A DNA stretch of 64,000 nt from an uncultured Ruminococcus sp. (GCA_902802105.1 CADCKR010000002.1:32116-96115), one strand, 5' to 3'. Positions 43,208 to 52,670 are shown, counted from the first letter of the stretch. Numbers and translations are program-made. The notes: a model not told the origin generated them from the sequence alone.

Positions 43208-44761
43208 ATGGAACCGGTCATAGCCATAATCCTTATTATAGTTGTGGCTGCAGCTGTTGGTACAGGTACTTTCTTTGCGGGCATACAGTACCGCAAGAAG
43301 GTGGGCGAAAACAAGATAGGCTCTGCTGAGGAAGAAGCAAAGCGTATTGTTGACGAAGCTCAGAGAGATTCCGAAGCCATCAAGAAGGAAGCAGTCATCG
43401 CAGGTAAGGACGAGGCTCATAAGCTGCTTTCGGACGCAGAACATGAGATTTCCGACCGAAGGAAGGAAATACAGCGTCAGGAACGCAGGATCCAGCAAAA
43501 AGAAGAATCAGTAGAAAAGAAGCTTGAAAACCTTGAGAAAAAAGATGAAACCGTCAACCAGAAGATAAAAGCCGCCGAGCAGCGTCTTCAGGAGGCTGAA
43601 GATCTTAAACAGAGCCAGTTCTCTGTGCTTGAAAAGATCTCAGGCTTTACGCAGGAGCAGGCAAAGGCTTATATCCTCGATAACCTCGAAAATGACCTTA
43701 CCCATGAAAAGGCAGTAAGGATCATGGAGTACGAACAGAAGACCAAGGAGCAGTGCGAAAAGACAGCAAGAGAGATAATCTCGCTTGCAATACAGCGTGT
43801 TGCCGCCGACCACGTAAGCGAATCGACTGTATCTGTTGTGCCGCTGCCAAGCGACGAAATGAAGGGCCGCATAATCGGCCGTGAAGGAAGAAACATAAGG
43901 GCAATAGAAACTCTTACCGGCGTTGATCTTATCATAGACGACACACCGGAGGCTATCACCCTTTCATGCTTTGAGCCTGTAAAGCGTGAGATCGCAAGAG
44001 TAACGCTCGAAAAGCTCATTTCAGACGGCAGGATACATCCCGCAAGGATCGAAGAAATGTATGAGAAGGCTCGCAGAGAGGTCGAATACATGATAAAGTC
44101 CGAGGGCGAAAGGGCTATCATCGAGGCCGGCGTAAACGGAATACATCCGGAGCTTGTAAAGCTTCTGGGCAGACTGCATTTCCGTACAAGCTACGGTCAG
44201 AACGTGCTTGACCATTCACTTGAGGTCGCATATTTGGCAGGCATCATGGCATCGGAGCTCGGTCTTGAACCCACAATGGCAAGAAGAGCCGGTCTGCTGC
44301 ACGATATCGGCAAGGCTCTTGACCACGAGATCGAGGGTTCACACATTGAGATCGGTGTTGATGTTGCCCGCAAGTATAAAGAAAGCGAGATCGTTGTACA
44401 CGCCATACACGCTCATCACGGTGATGTTGAAGCCAAAACGATCATTGCTTGTCTCGTACAGGCTGCGGACGCTATTTCAGCAGCACGTCCGGGCGCCCGC
44501 CGTGAGAATCTTGAAAACTACATAAAGCGCCTTGAAAAGCTCGAAGAGGTCGCATCATCGTTTGACGGAGTTGAACGCTGCTTTGCTATTCAGGCAGGCC
44601 GTGAGATACGCATTATCGTCAAGCCTGAAACGATCAAGGACGATGATATGGTGCTGCTTGCCCGTGATATCTGCAAGAAGATCGAAGAAGACGTTGAGTA
44701 TCCGGGTCAGATAAAGGTAAACATCATACGCGAATCCCGTGCGGTAGAATATGCGCGCTGA
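43208..44761 (+). CDS. rny: Ribonuclease Y
   Basis: RNase Y is a membrane-bound endoribonuclease that starts mRNA decay in Firmicutes. The 517-residue protein has one N-terminal transmembrane helix ([18 protein letters not shown]) and a long coiled coil (about 35-200). A KH domain follows with [15 protein letters not shown], then an HD domain with [17 protein letters not shown] and [14 protein letters not shown] 43208 is preceded by AGGAGG at 43191-43196. Length and order are as in Bacillus Rny. It has its own terminator. Confidence 0.97.
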   Translation: MEPVIAIILIIVVAAAVGTGTFFAGIQYRKKVGENKIGSAEEEAKRIVDEAQRDSEAIKKEAVIAGKDEAHKLLSDAEHEISDRRKEIQRQERRIQQKEESVEKKLENLEKKDETVNQKIKAAEQRLQEAEDLKQSQFSVLEKISGFTQEQAKAYILDNLENDLTHEKAVRIMEYEQKTKEQCEKTAREIISLAIQRVAADHVSESTVSVVPLPSDEMKGRIIGREGRNIRAIETLTGVDLIIDDTPEAITLSCFEPVKREIARVTLEKLISDGRIHPARIEEMYEKARREVEYMIKSEGERAIIEAGVNGIHPELVKLLGRLHFRTSYGQNVLDHSLEVAYLAGIMASELGLEPTMARRAGLLHDIGKALDHEIEGSHIEIGVDVARKYKESEIVVHAIHAHHGDVEAKTIIACLVQAADAISAARPGARRENLENYIKRLEKLEEVASSFDGVERCFAIQAGREIRIIVKPETIKDDDMVLLARDICKKIEEDVEYPGQIKVNIIRESRAVEYAR

Positions 44762-44769
44762 CAAACAAT

Positions 44770-44807
44770 AAAAATCTCGGTGAGGATCATTTCTCACCGA
44801 TTTTTTA
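44770..44807 (+). terminator. Terminator of rny
   Basis: TCGGTGAG (44777-44784) pairs with CTCACCGA (44793-44800), flanked by AAAAATC and GATTTTTT. Confidence 0.9.
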
Positions 44808-44830
44808 TTGCCGCCGGTGAGAAATATAAA

Positions 44831-44881
44831 TACTAATACCTGACAAAAAGCAGACAATTTTTGCGGCCTCAGGAATTAGTA
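44831..44881 (+). repeat. R2 repeat, 51-bp copy
   Basis: TACTAATACCTGA at the left and TCAGGAATTAGTA at the right are inverted repeats matching at 12 of 13 positions. The core is GCAGACAATTTTTGCGG. It lies between the terminators of the convergent rny and metG genes. Confidence 0.85.
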
Positions 44882-44930
44882 AAAGAAACACACAGAACCA
44901 CCCTTTTGAATCGGGTGATGCTGTGTGTTT
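44882..44930 (-). terminator. Terminator of metG
   Basis: AAACACACAG and CTGTGTGTTT flank an inner CCACCC/GGGTG stem. On the minus strand a T-rich run (TTTCTTTT) follows. Confidence 0.85.
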
Positions 44931-44956
44931 TGCTGTTTATAATTATACCATAGCTG

Positions 44957-46924
44957 TCAGCGGATCTGTGTGCCGGCAGGAACTCCGTCAAGGAAAATGA
45001 CCTTTACTGTGTCGCCTGCATCGGCAGCAAGTATCATTCCGTTGCTTTCAACGCCGCAGAGTACGGCAGGCTTGAGGTTTGACACAAGAATTACCGTCTT
45101 TCCTATAAGCTCATCGGGAGTATAATACTTTGCAATGCCGCTTGCGACAGTGCGCTCGCCCTTACCGTCGTCAAGAGTGAGCTTGAGCAGCTTTTTGGCT
45201 TTCTTTACAGGCTCACAGGCGGTTACCCTTGCGGCTGTCAGCCTGACCTTCATAAAATCCTCGATACCGATCATTGCGACGTTTTCCGGCTCATCAGCAG
45301 CTTTTTCGGGCTTGCTCACGGTCTTTTCCGGTTCGGCAGGCTTGCCTGCGCCCAAAAGCTTGTTAAGCTCCTCTATCTCCTTTTCGGTGTCTATTCTCGG
45401 GAAGATGATATCGCCCTTGTGAACGGTAACATTCCTGGGAAGTGCGCCGAAGGTGTCTGTCAGCTCGTAAACAGCAGTATTCTCATCCGCGCCGATCTGC
45501 TCCCAAACGATGGGCATTGTCGTGGGCATAAACGCAGAAAGGAGAGTTGAGATTATTCTTATCGTTTCAAGCAGGTTATACAGTACACAAGCAAGACGCG
45601 GCTTTTTGCTCTCATCCTTTGCAAGCACCCAGGGCGTTGTTTCGTCAATATACTTGTTTGCTCTTGATACGACCTTGAAAATTTCTTCAAGGGCTTTGTT
45701 GAGCTGAGTATTGTCAACATATTCGTCAACAGCAGCGCTGAGGGCTTTGGCCTGCGCGATCAGGTCATCGTCAAACTCGCCGCTTTCCTGTTCTTCCGGC
45801 AGGGTGCCGCCGAAGTATTTATCGACCATCGCAACAGTTCTTGAAACAAGGTTGCCCAGACCGTTTGCAAGGTCTGTGTTCATGCGGTTTATCATTATCT
45901 CATTTGAGAATGAGCTGTCCGAGCCGAGCGCCATCTCGCGGAGTATATGGTAACGCACAGCATCAGCGCCGTAACGCTCACCAAGCTGGAACGGGTCTAT
46001 AATATTGCCCAGAGACTTGCTCATCTTTTTGCCGTCAAAGGTTATCCATCCGTGAACGGCAAGGTGCTCAGGCAGCGGCAGGTCAAGAGCCATGAGCATA
46101 GCAGGCCAGATGATAGCATGGAAGCGCATGATATCCTTTGCTACCATGTGAACATTGGCAGGCCAGAATTTATCATAGTCGCTGTATCTGTCATTGTCAT
46201 AGCCAAGAGCAGTTATATAGTTTGAGAGAGCGTCTATCCACACATAGACAACGTGCTTTTGATCGAAGGTGACAGGTATGCCCCATGTGAAGCTTGTTCT
46301 TGAAACGCAGAGATCCTCAAGACCGGGCTTTATAAAGTTGTTTACAAGCTCGACTGCTCTTGTCTTCGGGCGCAGATAGTCGGTTTCGGTCAGGAGCTTT
46401 TCTATCCTCTCGGCAAAAGGCGACATTCTGAGGAAGTAAGCCTCTTCCTTTGCCTCAACGACAGGCCTTCCGCAGTCGGGGCACTTGCCGTCAACAAGCT
46501 GTGATTCCGTCCAGAAGCTTTCGCAGGGAGTGCAGTATTTGCCCTTGTATTCGCCCTTGTAGATATATCCGCGGTCATAAAGATCCTTGAATATCTTCTG
46601 CACCGACTCAACGTGATAGTCGTCTGTTGTGCGGATGTATCTGTCATAGCTGATGTTCATATAGCTCCAGAGAGACTTGAATTTTTCAACTATCTTGTCA
46701 ACATATTCCTTGGGGGTAACGCCTGCTTCGGCAGCCTTCTGCTCGATCTTCAGACCATGCTCGTCCGTTCCGGTAAGGAACATAACGTCATACTTCTGCA
46801 TACGCTTGTATCTTGCGATAGAATCACAGGCAGCGGTGGTGTAGCAGTGGCCTATATGCGGATTGCCCGAAGGGTAATATATCGGCGTTGTGATGTAATA
46901 TTTTTCTCCGTTATGAAGCTGCAT
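44957..46924 (-). CDS. metG: Methionyl-tRNA synthetase
   Basis: This class I synthetase charges tRNA-Met. The 655-residue protein has the HIGH-type motif in IYYPSGNPHIGHCYTT, a zinc-binding CTPCESF...CPDCG pair (near 125-145), and KMSKSLGN. The C-terminal ~110 residues form a Trbp111-type tRNA-binding OB domain (from DFMKVRLTAARVTACEPV), which dimerises the enzyme. A stretch of Glu/Pro/Lys links the two. The ATG at 46924 follows AGGAGGAG. It lies 32 bp after the GNAT gene and is probably in one operon with it. Confidence 0.97.
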   Translation of the reverse strand: MQLHNGEKYYITTPIYYPSGNPHIGHCYTTAACDSIARYKRMQKYDVMFLTGTDEHGLKIEQKAAEAGVTPKEYVDKIVEKFKSLWSYMNISYDRYIRTTDDYHVESVQKIFKDLYDRGYIYKGEYKGKYCTPCESFWTESQLVDGKCPDCGRPVVEAKEEAYFLRMSPFAERIEKLLTETDYLRPKTRAVELVNNFIKPGLEDLCVSRTSFTWGIPVTFDQKHVVYVWIDALSNYITALGYDNDRYSDYDKFWPANVHMVAKDIMRFHAIIWPAMLMALDLPLPEHLAVHGWITFDGKKMSKSLGNIIDPFQLGERYGADAVRYHILREMALGSDSSFSNEIMINRMNTDLANGLGNLVSRTVAMVDKYFGGTLPEEQESGEFDDDLIAQAKALSAAVDEYVDNTQLNKALEEIFKVVSRANKYIDETTPWVLAKDESKKPRLACVLYNLLETIRIISTLLSAFMPTTMPIVWEQIGADENTAVYELTDTFGALPRNVTVHKGDIIFPRIDTEKEIEELNKLLGAGKPAEPEKTVSKPEKAADEPENVAMIGIEDFMKVRLTAARVTACEPVKKAKKLLKLTLDDGKGERTVASGIAKYYTPDELIGKTVILVSNLKPAVLCGVESNGMILAADAGDTVKVIFLDGVPAGTQIR

Positions 46925-46956
46925 AATTTCTCCTCCTGTATGCAATTAGTGCATTT

Positions 46957-47790
46957 TCAGTTTGTATCGTCAGTTTTTATAAGGTATATCTTATCGTGTA
47001 TTCTGAATCCGGCCTTTTTGAAAAGCCCCATTGCCGCCGCATTCTTTGTGTGAGTATAGAGTACAGGCTTTTTATCGCATGATGTTATCCTGTTTATAAT
47101 ATAGCGGCACATCTTGTAGCCTATTCCCTTATGCCGTTCACCTGCAAGGACAGCGACAGACTTGATGCGGATATAATCATCGGTATGACCGCCAATAACC
47201 GTATTGGCAAGCATTCGTCCGTCCTTCACATAAGCATAGAGCTGCATATCAAGATATTCCCTGATCTTCCTGTCAAGCTTATCATGCCAGTGGAATTCAT
47301 CACAGCAAGCCTGATAGAAACCGTTGACAAGTCTGACGTGCTCCGGATTGTTTTTATCAACATGAATGATAGCACCGTTATCGTCATCAGCCTCAAAGTG
47401 TTCACCGTCATAGACAAGCGCAGCAAGTGAAAGCTCATCCTTTACCACATAGCCGTACTCGGAAGTAGCTATTGCATAAAGGTCAGAAAAGTTATCCGAG
47501 ACCTCGTGTTTAAGGTATATCTCAGGCTTTACGATCTTTGAATCCCTTACAAAGCGGCAGATGTCGATAAGCCTGGAGGTATCGGTCTTGATAGCCGACG
47601 ACGTCCATATCCACACACGGCTGCCTTCCTTCGGAAGAAGTATCACCGAATTTTTATGGTCGCTGTAAATATCCGGCTCGTCTGTAAAGCGGGCAGACTC
47701 GATATAGTTGAAGAGCAAGGCGTCATTCTTATATTCTGCGCCGTTAAATATCTCATCATCCCTGCTTATCCTTTCAAAAGTTGTTGCCAT
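46957..47790 (-). CDS. GNAT family acetyltransferase
   Basis: The 277-residue protein has a C-terminal GNAT domain. The acetyl-CoA segment is VAVLAGERHKGIGYKMCRYII (around the R-x-x-G-x-G/A motif as RHKGIGY), followed by HTKNAAAMGLFKKAGFRIHD. The N-terminal ~140 residues resemble no family that I recognise and may be a second degenerate GNAT-like domain. The substrate is not identifiable. It precedes metG on the same strand, 32 bp apart. Confidence 0.82.
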   Translation of the reverse strand: MATTFERISRDDEIFNGAEYKNDALLFNYIESARFTDEPDIYSDHKNSVILLPKEGSRVWIWTSSAIKTDTSRLIDICRFVRDSKIVKPEIYLKHEVSDNFSDLYAIATSEYGYVVKDELSLAALVYDGEHFEADDDNGAIIHVDKNNPEHVRLVNGFYQACCDEFHWHDKLDRKIREYLDMQLYAYVKDGRMLANTVIGGHTDDYIRIKSVAVLAGERHKGIGYKMCRYIINRITSCDKKPVLYTHTKNAAAMGLFKKAGFRIHDKIYLIKTDDTN

Positions 47791-47842
47791 AATTTTCCCT
47801 CCGTTTTCCCGTATTTCAGATCAGCCGAAGCTTTTCCGAACT

Positions 47843-47871
47843 ATTATTATTTTAACTCAAATCTTCGTCAA
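47843..47871 (-). promoter_or_regulatory. Promoter candidate for GNAT-metG
   Basis: On the minus strand TTGACG (47866-47871) and AATAAT (47843-47848) are 17 bp apart, about 52 nt before the start. Confidence 0.5.
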
Positions 47872-47908
47872 TTTCAATATACAATTACTAAAGACTGAAT
47901 ATTACTTT

Positions 47909-47945
47909 GCGCAGAACCTGCGCACCCGTATCCGGCGGCACGAAC
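47909..47945 (-). repeat. R1-like fragment next to an R2 copy
   Basis: GCGCAGAACCTGCGC followed by ATCCGGCGGC resembles the R1 end. It runs within a few bases of the R2 copy at 47949. Confidence 0.45.
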
Positions 47946-47948
47946 TGA

Positions 47949-47999
47949 TACTAATACCTAACAAAAAGCAGACAATTTTTGCGGTCTCAGAAATTAGTA
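47949..47999 (+). repeat. R2 repeat, 51-bp copy
   Basis: TACTAATACCTAA and TCAGAAATTAGTA flank the core GCAGACAATTTTTGCGG. It differs from the 44831 copy at only a few positions. It lies in the 354-bp interval between the GGDEF gene and the GNAT gene. The interval also holds the GGDEF terminator and no gene. Confidence 0.85.
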
Positions 48000-48025
48000 T
48001 GAGGTATGAGAAAGACAAACAACAA

Positions 48026-48055
48026 TACCCTCCGCAGCAGCAAACGCGGAGGGTA
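48026..48055 (-). terminator. Probable terminator of the TPR-GGDEF gene
   Basis: TACCCTCCGC (48026-48035) pairs perfectly with GCGGAGGGTA (48046-48055). On the minus strand the sequence after it is TTGTTGTTTGTC, so the T-run is weak. Confidence 0.6.
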
Positions 48056-48144
48056 AACGATCATTACAAAACTGCGCCGGAATATGCTCCGGCTTAACCG
48101 CCTGACGGCAGTTCTTGCGCGGTGCTGCCTTGATATGATGCGGT

Positions 48145-51100
48145 TTATTCTGCCGCATACTCAGGGTCATAAAGCTTATAGCGTGACTTTCCGTTTCTCT
48201 TTACGTAATAAAGCATCTGATCGGCTCTGTTGAGCGCGCGCTCAAGCTCTTCTTTAGAGCCTCCTAAGAATCCGGCTATGCCGATAGAACATGATATCTT
48301 TTTCTCATCGGGAATGTAAATTTCCTTTTTCAGCTTTGCACTTATCTTATCAACAAGACCATCGCTGATCTCCCGGTAAATGCGCTCGGCAAAATTTACT
48401 CCGTCCTGTTCTGTCTTATTATAGAGCAGCACGATAAACTCGTCTCCGCCGTATCTTACGGCAAGGCCGCTGCCCTGTGACATACGCTTTACTATCCTCG
48501 CAAAGGTAACAAGCACAAGGTCGCCTACATCGTGGCCAAAGGTATCGTTGTAATACTTGAAATTGTCCAGGTCGATATAAAGAAGGACATTGTTTTTGAT
48601 GTTGCCCTGAGCGCAGATTATCTCTGCCTGACGGCTGAAGCCGCTGCGGTTCGTTATGCCTGTGAGGTGGTCTGTTATGGCCGACTGTTCAAGCTTCTGG
48701 TTCATGCGCTCGATCATCAGCCTGTTGTCGATCCTTCTCATCATTTCGCAGAACTGGCTGAATGCGAATTTAAGTATCATAAGGTCATCGCCGTTTAAAT
48801 GTATCATGCTGCCTACAGTACGGCGCTTTACTCTTACATAGGCAAGGAATACAGTTTCTGTTCCTGATTCCTCCATTATGGGTATGCCTATCATCGTCAT
48901 TATTGGCTTGTCATTGAAAAAATCCATTATCGGCAGGAACTGGGTAAAATTCTTATCGGAGCGGTTCGAGAGAAAAGCCTGTCTGTAACTGCGGAAGAAA
49001 TCAAAAATACGGTCAAACTCTTCATCGGAAAGCTCCCGTGAATCCGCATCAAGCATAGCTTCACGCTTGTTGTTCCTGCGGCGAAGTATCACCAGCTCAT
49101 CAATATTGTAGGTGTTTTTGATAACGGCAGATGTATTGAAGTAGAGTGTGTCGGCTGTCATATTTTCACGGCTTATCGCTTCCTGCAAAACAGTGAGAAA
49201 CTTTATGTCTTTTTCGCGTTTTTCAAGCTTTAGCTGAGTTCCTGCATGGCGTGTTATCTGCATTATATCCTCAATGGGCAGCTCGTCCTGCACATTCATT
49301 ATAGGCTCAGTGCAGCGTGTATGGTGCTCTTTAAAATAAACAAGCCTTTCCTTCTTGCGCGGCAGACTATCCTTTTCGCAGAAGCTTATGCCCTCGTCAA
49401 TTACCCTGTCGGCTTCATCGTTCATGCCCTGTTTCAGATAAAGCGACGCAAGCTCAACGCAGTAGAGCGGCACAGCGAAGAACTGCGCGCCATGAGTCGC
49501 ATCCGCCTTTCCCTTCACCTTTTCAAGCTCGGAAAGGCAAGGCTCATAGTTGTTCTCGTAGTTATACATCATGCTTTTCACAAGATGATACAAAAGCAGA
49601 TCCTCATCCCAGATACCCTCATCGTCCTCTTTTAGTACCATTATCATGTGCTCTACTATTATCTCTATCTTGCTGAGGTAGTAATAGCTGTTGTAATACT
49701 CCTTAAGATAATAGCAGCTTATGGCGATTATGCTGTAGAGCTTGATCGTACTGCACGCTCTTATGGAATGGTATCCCATCTCCTTCAGCATTTTAAGTAT
49801 CAGCTCAATGACAGATATCGCGCCGGTATAGTTTTCGGAAACGAAGTGTACCATTGCAAGGTTATAAAGCGAATTCATAACATCATCGGGCTTTTCTAAC
49901 CTTGTAAGATTCAGAACGCTTTCGGTAAGATATGAATGTGCCTTTTCAAAATCCTCAAGGATTATGCTGTTATATCCAAGGCCTGCCAGCATATGCGATT
50001 CTCTCAGCGGATTCGGGCGCCGGAGCACGGCAAGTCTCTTCTTATACATATCACGTACAAAGCTGTGATATCCTGAGCGTGAGTAGAGAATGATATTTTT
50101 CATGTATGCATTAAGCAGGAAATTATCATTGCCCAGCTCCGTTCCTAACTTTATGCCAAGGTTGAAATAGTAAGGCTCCCTTTTGCCTGATGCGATATCA
50201 TGTATAGTCTCGCTTTCGTTCTCAAACCCGAAAACATAAATATATGCAAGAAAATTGAAAAATCCGTAATGCTTTGCCTGCTCGACCACATCGGGGTCGC
50301 ACTTGTAATTGAAATCGTATTCAAAAATATCCTTACCGATACCGCAGTAGGTAGACCAGAGCAGTATCTTTGCCTTGCAGGCAAGAAAGCTGTCGTTCAT
50401 CTCGTTGGCGATCCCGATGCATTTTTCACACGATTTTTTCACCTGATCGGGCTGAGCGGCTATCATCCGTGCTCTTGCGCAGCTGTAGTAATAGATGTAG
50501 CGCAGATAGCTGTCCTCACTGTTATGACACTGCAGATCGGTCAGCTTGTCACACATGACCAGAGCCTGATCTATCTGCCTGATATTCATGTCTATCAGCG
50601 CCGAAAGCTGTATGAACTGTATCTGCTCCTTCTTCTCAAAGCGTATTGTCTTTTCGTCCAGACGGCCAAGGATGTTATTCATGTAGTAATAAGCATCCTC
50701 CAGCGAGAAGGTATAATACATATTGCGCAGCTTCATAAGGTAATCGTTTGTATATTCCTTATCGAACCAGAATTCGTCCTGTACATCCATTGTCCTTTCG
50801 CTGTCAAGACGTCCCCATTCCAGCTCCAGATCCTGATCTGTTGCCGCCTGCAAAAGATCGTTCCAGACGGATTTTTTATAGTCTGTAATGATGAATTCAT
50901 CGTTATACATCAGTATTGCGTGTATGCCTACAGACTGGTCTATAATAGCCCGCAGAAGCTGTATAGTGCTGTAGGGCGCAAGGTGGAGCTTGGAGATAAT
51001 GAGTATCAGTGAATGCTCCTTTGAAATATATTGCAGTATGCTGAGTATATTCTGCTTCATACGGTAGACTTCATACTGTATCTCAAAATAAAGCACGTCT

Positions 51101-51444
51101 TCTTTCCTTGAGCACAGGTCATCACGTATAAAACCAGCAAGAGGCTCTATATGCATCGAATAAACGCCGCATTCACGAAGAAACTCCTCTGCTGTCATAG
51201 CATCTCTGTAGCAGGTATTGTAGCAATACTGTATCCACTGAAGAAACGGAGCGTATGAGCTGTGCATATCATGCATTGCATACTCATGATACAAAAAGAT
51301 CTTATCATCGGTTTTATCCACCTGAGCCAGGATTTCATTCCTGGTTATATCAAGCGTATTGTAGTGTTTGATGAATATTATATTTTTGTTTTCCTTGGCA
51401 ACATAAGATGCAACAACGCTCTGTACATAGGTTTTAAAATCCAT
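48145..51444 (-). CDS. Large TPR protein with C-terminal GGDEF (diguanylate cyclase) domain
   Basis: The 1099-residue soluble protein has three parts. Residues 1-230 resemble a degenerate NTPase module without a Walker A motif. Residues ~240-750 are TPR-like helical repeats. A region at ~780-910 precedes the GGDEF domain (~925-1095). The active site reads VRYGGDEFIVLLYNK with GGDEF intact (about 999-1003), so cyclic di-GMP synthesis is likely. The RxxD inhibitory site is absent. The first part is like the STAND-type regulators fused to GGDEF in clostridia. I use ATG 51444, 5 nt after GGGGGAGC. No EAL domain or partner is near. Confidence 0.86.
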   Translation of the reverse strand: MDFKTYVQSVVASYVAKENKNIIFIKHYNTLDITRNEILAQVDKTDDKIFLYHEYAMHDMHSSYAPFLQWIQYCYNTCYRDAMTAEEFLRECGVYSMHIEPLAGFIRDDLCSRKEDVLYFEIQYEVYRMKQNILSILQYISKEHSLILIISKLHLAPYSTIQLLRAIIDQSVGIHAILMYNDEFIITDYKKSVWNDLLQAATDQDLELEWGRLDSERTMDVQDEFWFDKEYTNDYLMKLRNMYYTFSLEDAYYYMNNILGRLDEKTIRFEKKEQIQFIQLSALIDMNIRQIDQALVMCDKLTDLQCHNSEDSYLRYIYYYSCARARMIAAQPDQVKKSCEKCIGIANEMNDSFLACKAKILLWSTYCGIGKDIFEYDFNYKCDPDVVEQAKHYGFFNFLAYIYVFGFENESETIHDIASGKREPYYFNLGIKLGTELGNDNFLLNAYMKNIILYSRSGYHSFVRDMYKKRLAVLRRPNPLRESHMLAGLGYNSIILEDFEKAHSYLTESVLNLTRLEKPDDVMNSLYNLAMVHFVSENYTGAISVIELILKMLKEMGYHSIRACSTIKLYSIIAISCYYLKEYYNSYYYLSKIEIIVEHMIMVLKEDDEGIWDEDLLLYHLVKSMMYNYENNYEPCLSELEKVKGKADATHGAQFFAVPLYCVELASLYLKQGMNDEADRVIDEGISFCEKDSLPRKKERLVYFKEHHTRCTEPIMNVQDELPIEDIMQITRHAGTQLKLEKREKDIKFLTVLQEAISRENMTADTLYFNTSAVIKNTYNIDELVILRRRNNKREAMLDADSRELSDEEFDRIFDFFRSYRQAFLSNRSDKNFTQFLPIMDFFNDKPIMTMIGIPIMEESGTETVFLAYVRVKRRTVGSMIHLNGDDLMILKFAFSQFCEMMRRIDNRLMIERMNQKLEQSAITDHLTGITNRSGFSRQAEIICAQGNIKNNVLLYIDLDNFKYYNDTFGHDVGDLVLVTFARIVKRMSQGSGLAVRYGGDEFIVLLYNKTEQDGVNFAERIYREISDGLVDKISAKLKKEIYIPDEKKISCSIGIAGFLGGSKEELERALNRADQMLYYVKRNGKSRYKLYDPEYAAE

Positions 51445-51497
51445 AAGCTCCCCCCTCATATCATCAGCTTTGATATATAATGAAAGATAATACTATT

Positions 51498-51525
51498 ATT
51501 ATATCATACATTTAGGAAGTTTCAA
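51498..51525 (-). promoter_or_regulatory. Promoter of the TPR-GGDEF gene
   Basis: On the minus strand TTGAAA (51520-51525) and TATAAT (51498-51503) are 16 bp apart. Confidence 0.65.
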
Positions 51526-51662
51526 TATAAATAGCTTCATTTTTAATAATTTATTGTCTGTTTTTTATGACTTTAAAGCACTAATGCGTTTTATATAGGT
51601 ATTAACTATAATTATTTTTTATTTTGATTGAAAAAAAGCGCGCAATGATTTATCATATAAAG

Positions 51663-51686
51663 TGAACGCTTGATAATTTGCGTTCA
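51663..51686. promoter_or_regulatory. Inverted-repeat operator candidate
   Basis: TGAACGC (51663-51669) and GCGTTCA (51680-51686) are perfect inverted repeats around TTGATAATTT. They lie just upstream of the TTG start of the membrane protein gene, next to a TATAAA at 51656-51661. Regulator unknown. Confidence 0.5.
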
Positions 51687-51710
51687 ATAAAAAATCAGGG
51701 AGTGTTGAAA

Positions 51711-52379
51711 TTGATATCGAAAAAAAATGTGATCATCTCACTTGTAATGAACATTATCATAGTTCTTGCAACGATCGGCGTGATAATATCCTATTTCTGC
51801 GGAAACGACGGAGAATACCACATACCGCCGGATTTCAGGTTCTGTCTTTTTACGACAGACTCAAATATTTTGTGTGCGCTTTCGGCAGCTGTACTGAGCT
51901 TTTTCGAGATAAGGAACCTGAAAACAGGCAAGGCTATCCCTAAGGCTGCAATGGCACTTAAGCTTGTCGGCAGCACGGCTGTAGCACTCACGTTTGTTGT
52001 GGTGGTGCTTTTCCTTGGTCCGACCACAGACTTTATGTCAATGGTATTCGGCGGTACTTCTGTTTATATGCATTTTGCAGGACCCCTGCTCGGTATAATC
52101 TCGTTCTGCTTTATTGAGCGGCTCCACCTGATGGAAAAGAAGCTTATCATACCGGCTATTATCCCTACGGTCGTTTATGCGATAGTTTACGTGACGATGG
52201 TAATAATTATCGGAGAGAAAAACGGCGGCTGGTATGATTTCTACGGCTTCAATATAGGCGGGTTCTGGTATATATCAAGCATTGTGATAATTCTTGTATC
52301 AGCAGGGCTTGCCGCTATTATGCGCCTGATACATAACCGCATGACAAAAACCTGCACAAAGTCTGCACAGCCCCTATAA
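51711..52379 (+). CDS. Integral membrane protein, Pr6Pr-like
   Basis: The 222-residue protein has about seven hydrophobic segments. The stretch FRFCLFTTDSNILCALSA is like the YFTxqSNxl motif of the Pr6Pr/FAR-17a type membrane proteins common in clostridia. I do not know a function for these. TTG 51711 follows GGGAGTG by 6 nt, so the long form from 51678 is less likely. It is divergent from the TPR-GGDEF gene and preceded by an inverted repeat. A hairpin AGCCCC/GGGGCT spans the stop codon. Confidence 0.7.
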   Translation: MISKKNVIISLVMNIIIVLATIGVIISYFCGNDGEYHIPPDFRFCLFTTDSNILCALSAAVLSFFEIRNLKTGKAIPKAAMALKLVGSTAVALTFVVVVLFLGPTTDFMSMVFGGTSVYMHFAGPLLGIISFCFIERLHLMEKKLIIPAIIPTVVYAIVYVTMVIIIGEKNGGWYDFYGFNIGGFWYISSIVIILVSAGLAAIMRLIHNRMTKTCTKSAQPL

Positions 52380-52531
52380 GGGGCTACTGCCGGCCAGCGC
52401 TTGCAAGCGCATTGAACGGATTGCCTATCGCGCCACTTTTTCTAACTACCGCTAAAGCGGTTTATCTTTTGTTTCTGCTTTCCGGCTCACCCGTAAACGG
52501 ATCGAGGTTTTTTCTTTCAACTTATATCTAA

Positions 52532-52561
52532 TACTAATACCTAACAAAAAGCAGACAATTT
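52532..52561 (+). repeat. R2 repeat, truncated copy
   Basis: TACTAATACCTAACAAAAAG then CAGACAATTT is the left half of R2. The right half is missing and is replaced by a terminator hairpin. Confidence 0.75.
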
Positions 52562-52568
52562 CGCCCAC

Positions 52569-52593
52569 CACCTGCATAAGCAGGTGTTTTTTT
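52569..52593 (+). terminator. Plus-strand terminator
   Basis: CACCTGC-ATAA-GCAGGTG followed by seven T is a near-ideal intrinsic terminator, for transcripts from the membrane protein gene. Confidence 0.85.
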
Positions 52594-52639
52594 GTGCAGC
52601 AACCGGCAAGACGCTTGTTGCACCCGCTAAAGCGCACAA

Positions 52640-52670
52640 TAAAAAATGCCGCCTGCAAAAGCAGACGGCC
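52640..52670 (-). terminator. Terminator of the secreted protein gene
   Basis: On the minus strand GCCGTCTGC and GCAGGCGGC form the stem around TTTT, followed by ATTTTTTATT. Confidence 0.85.
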
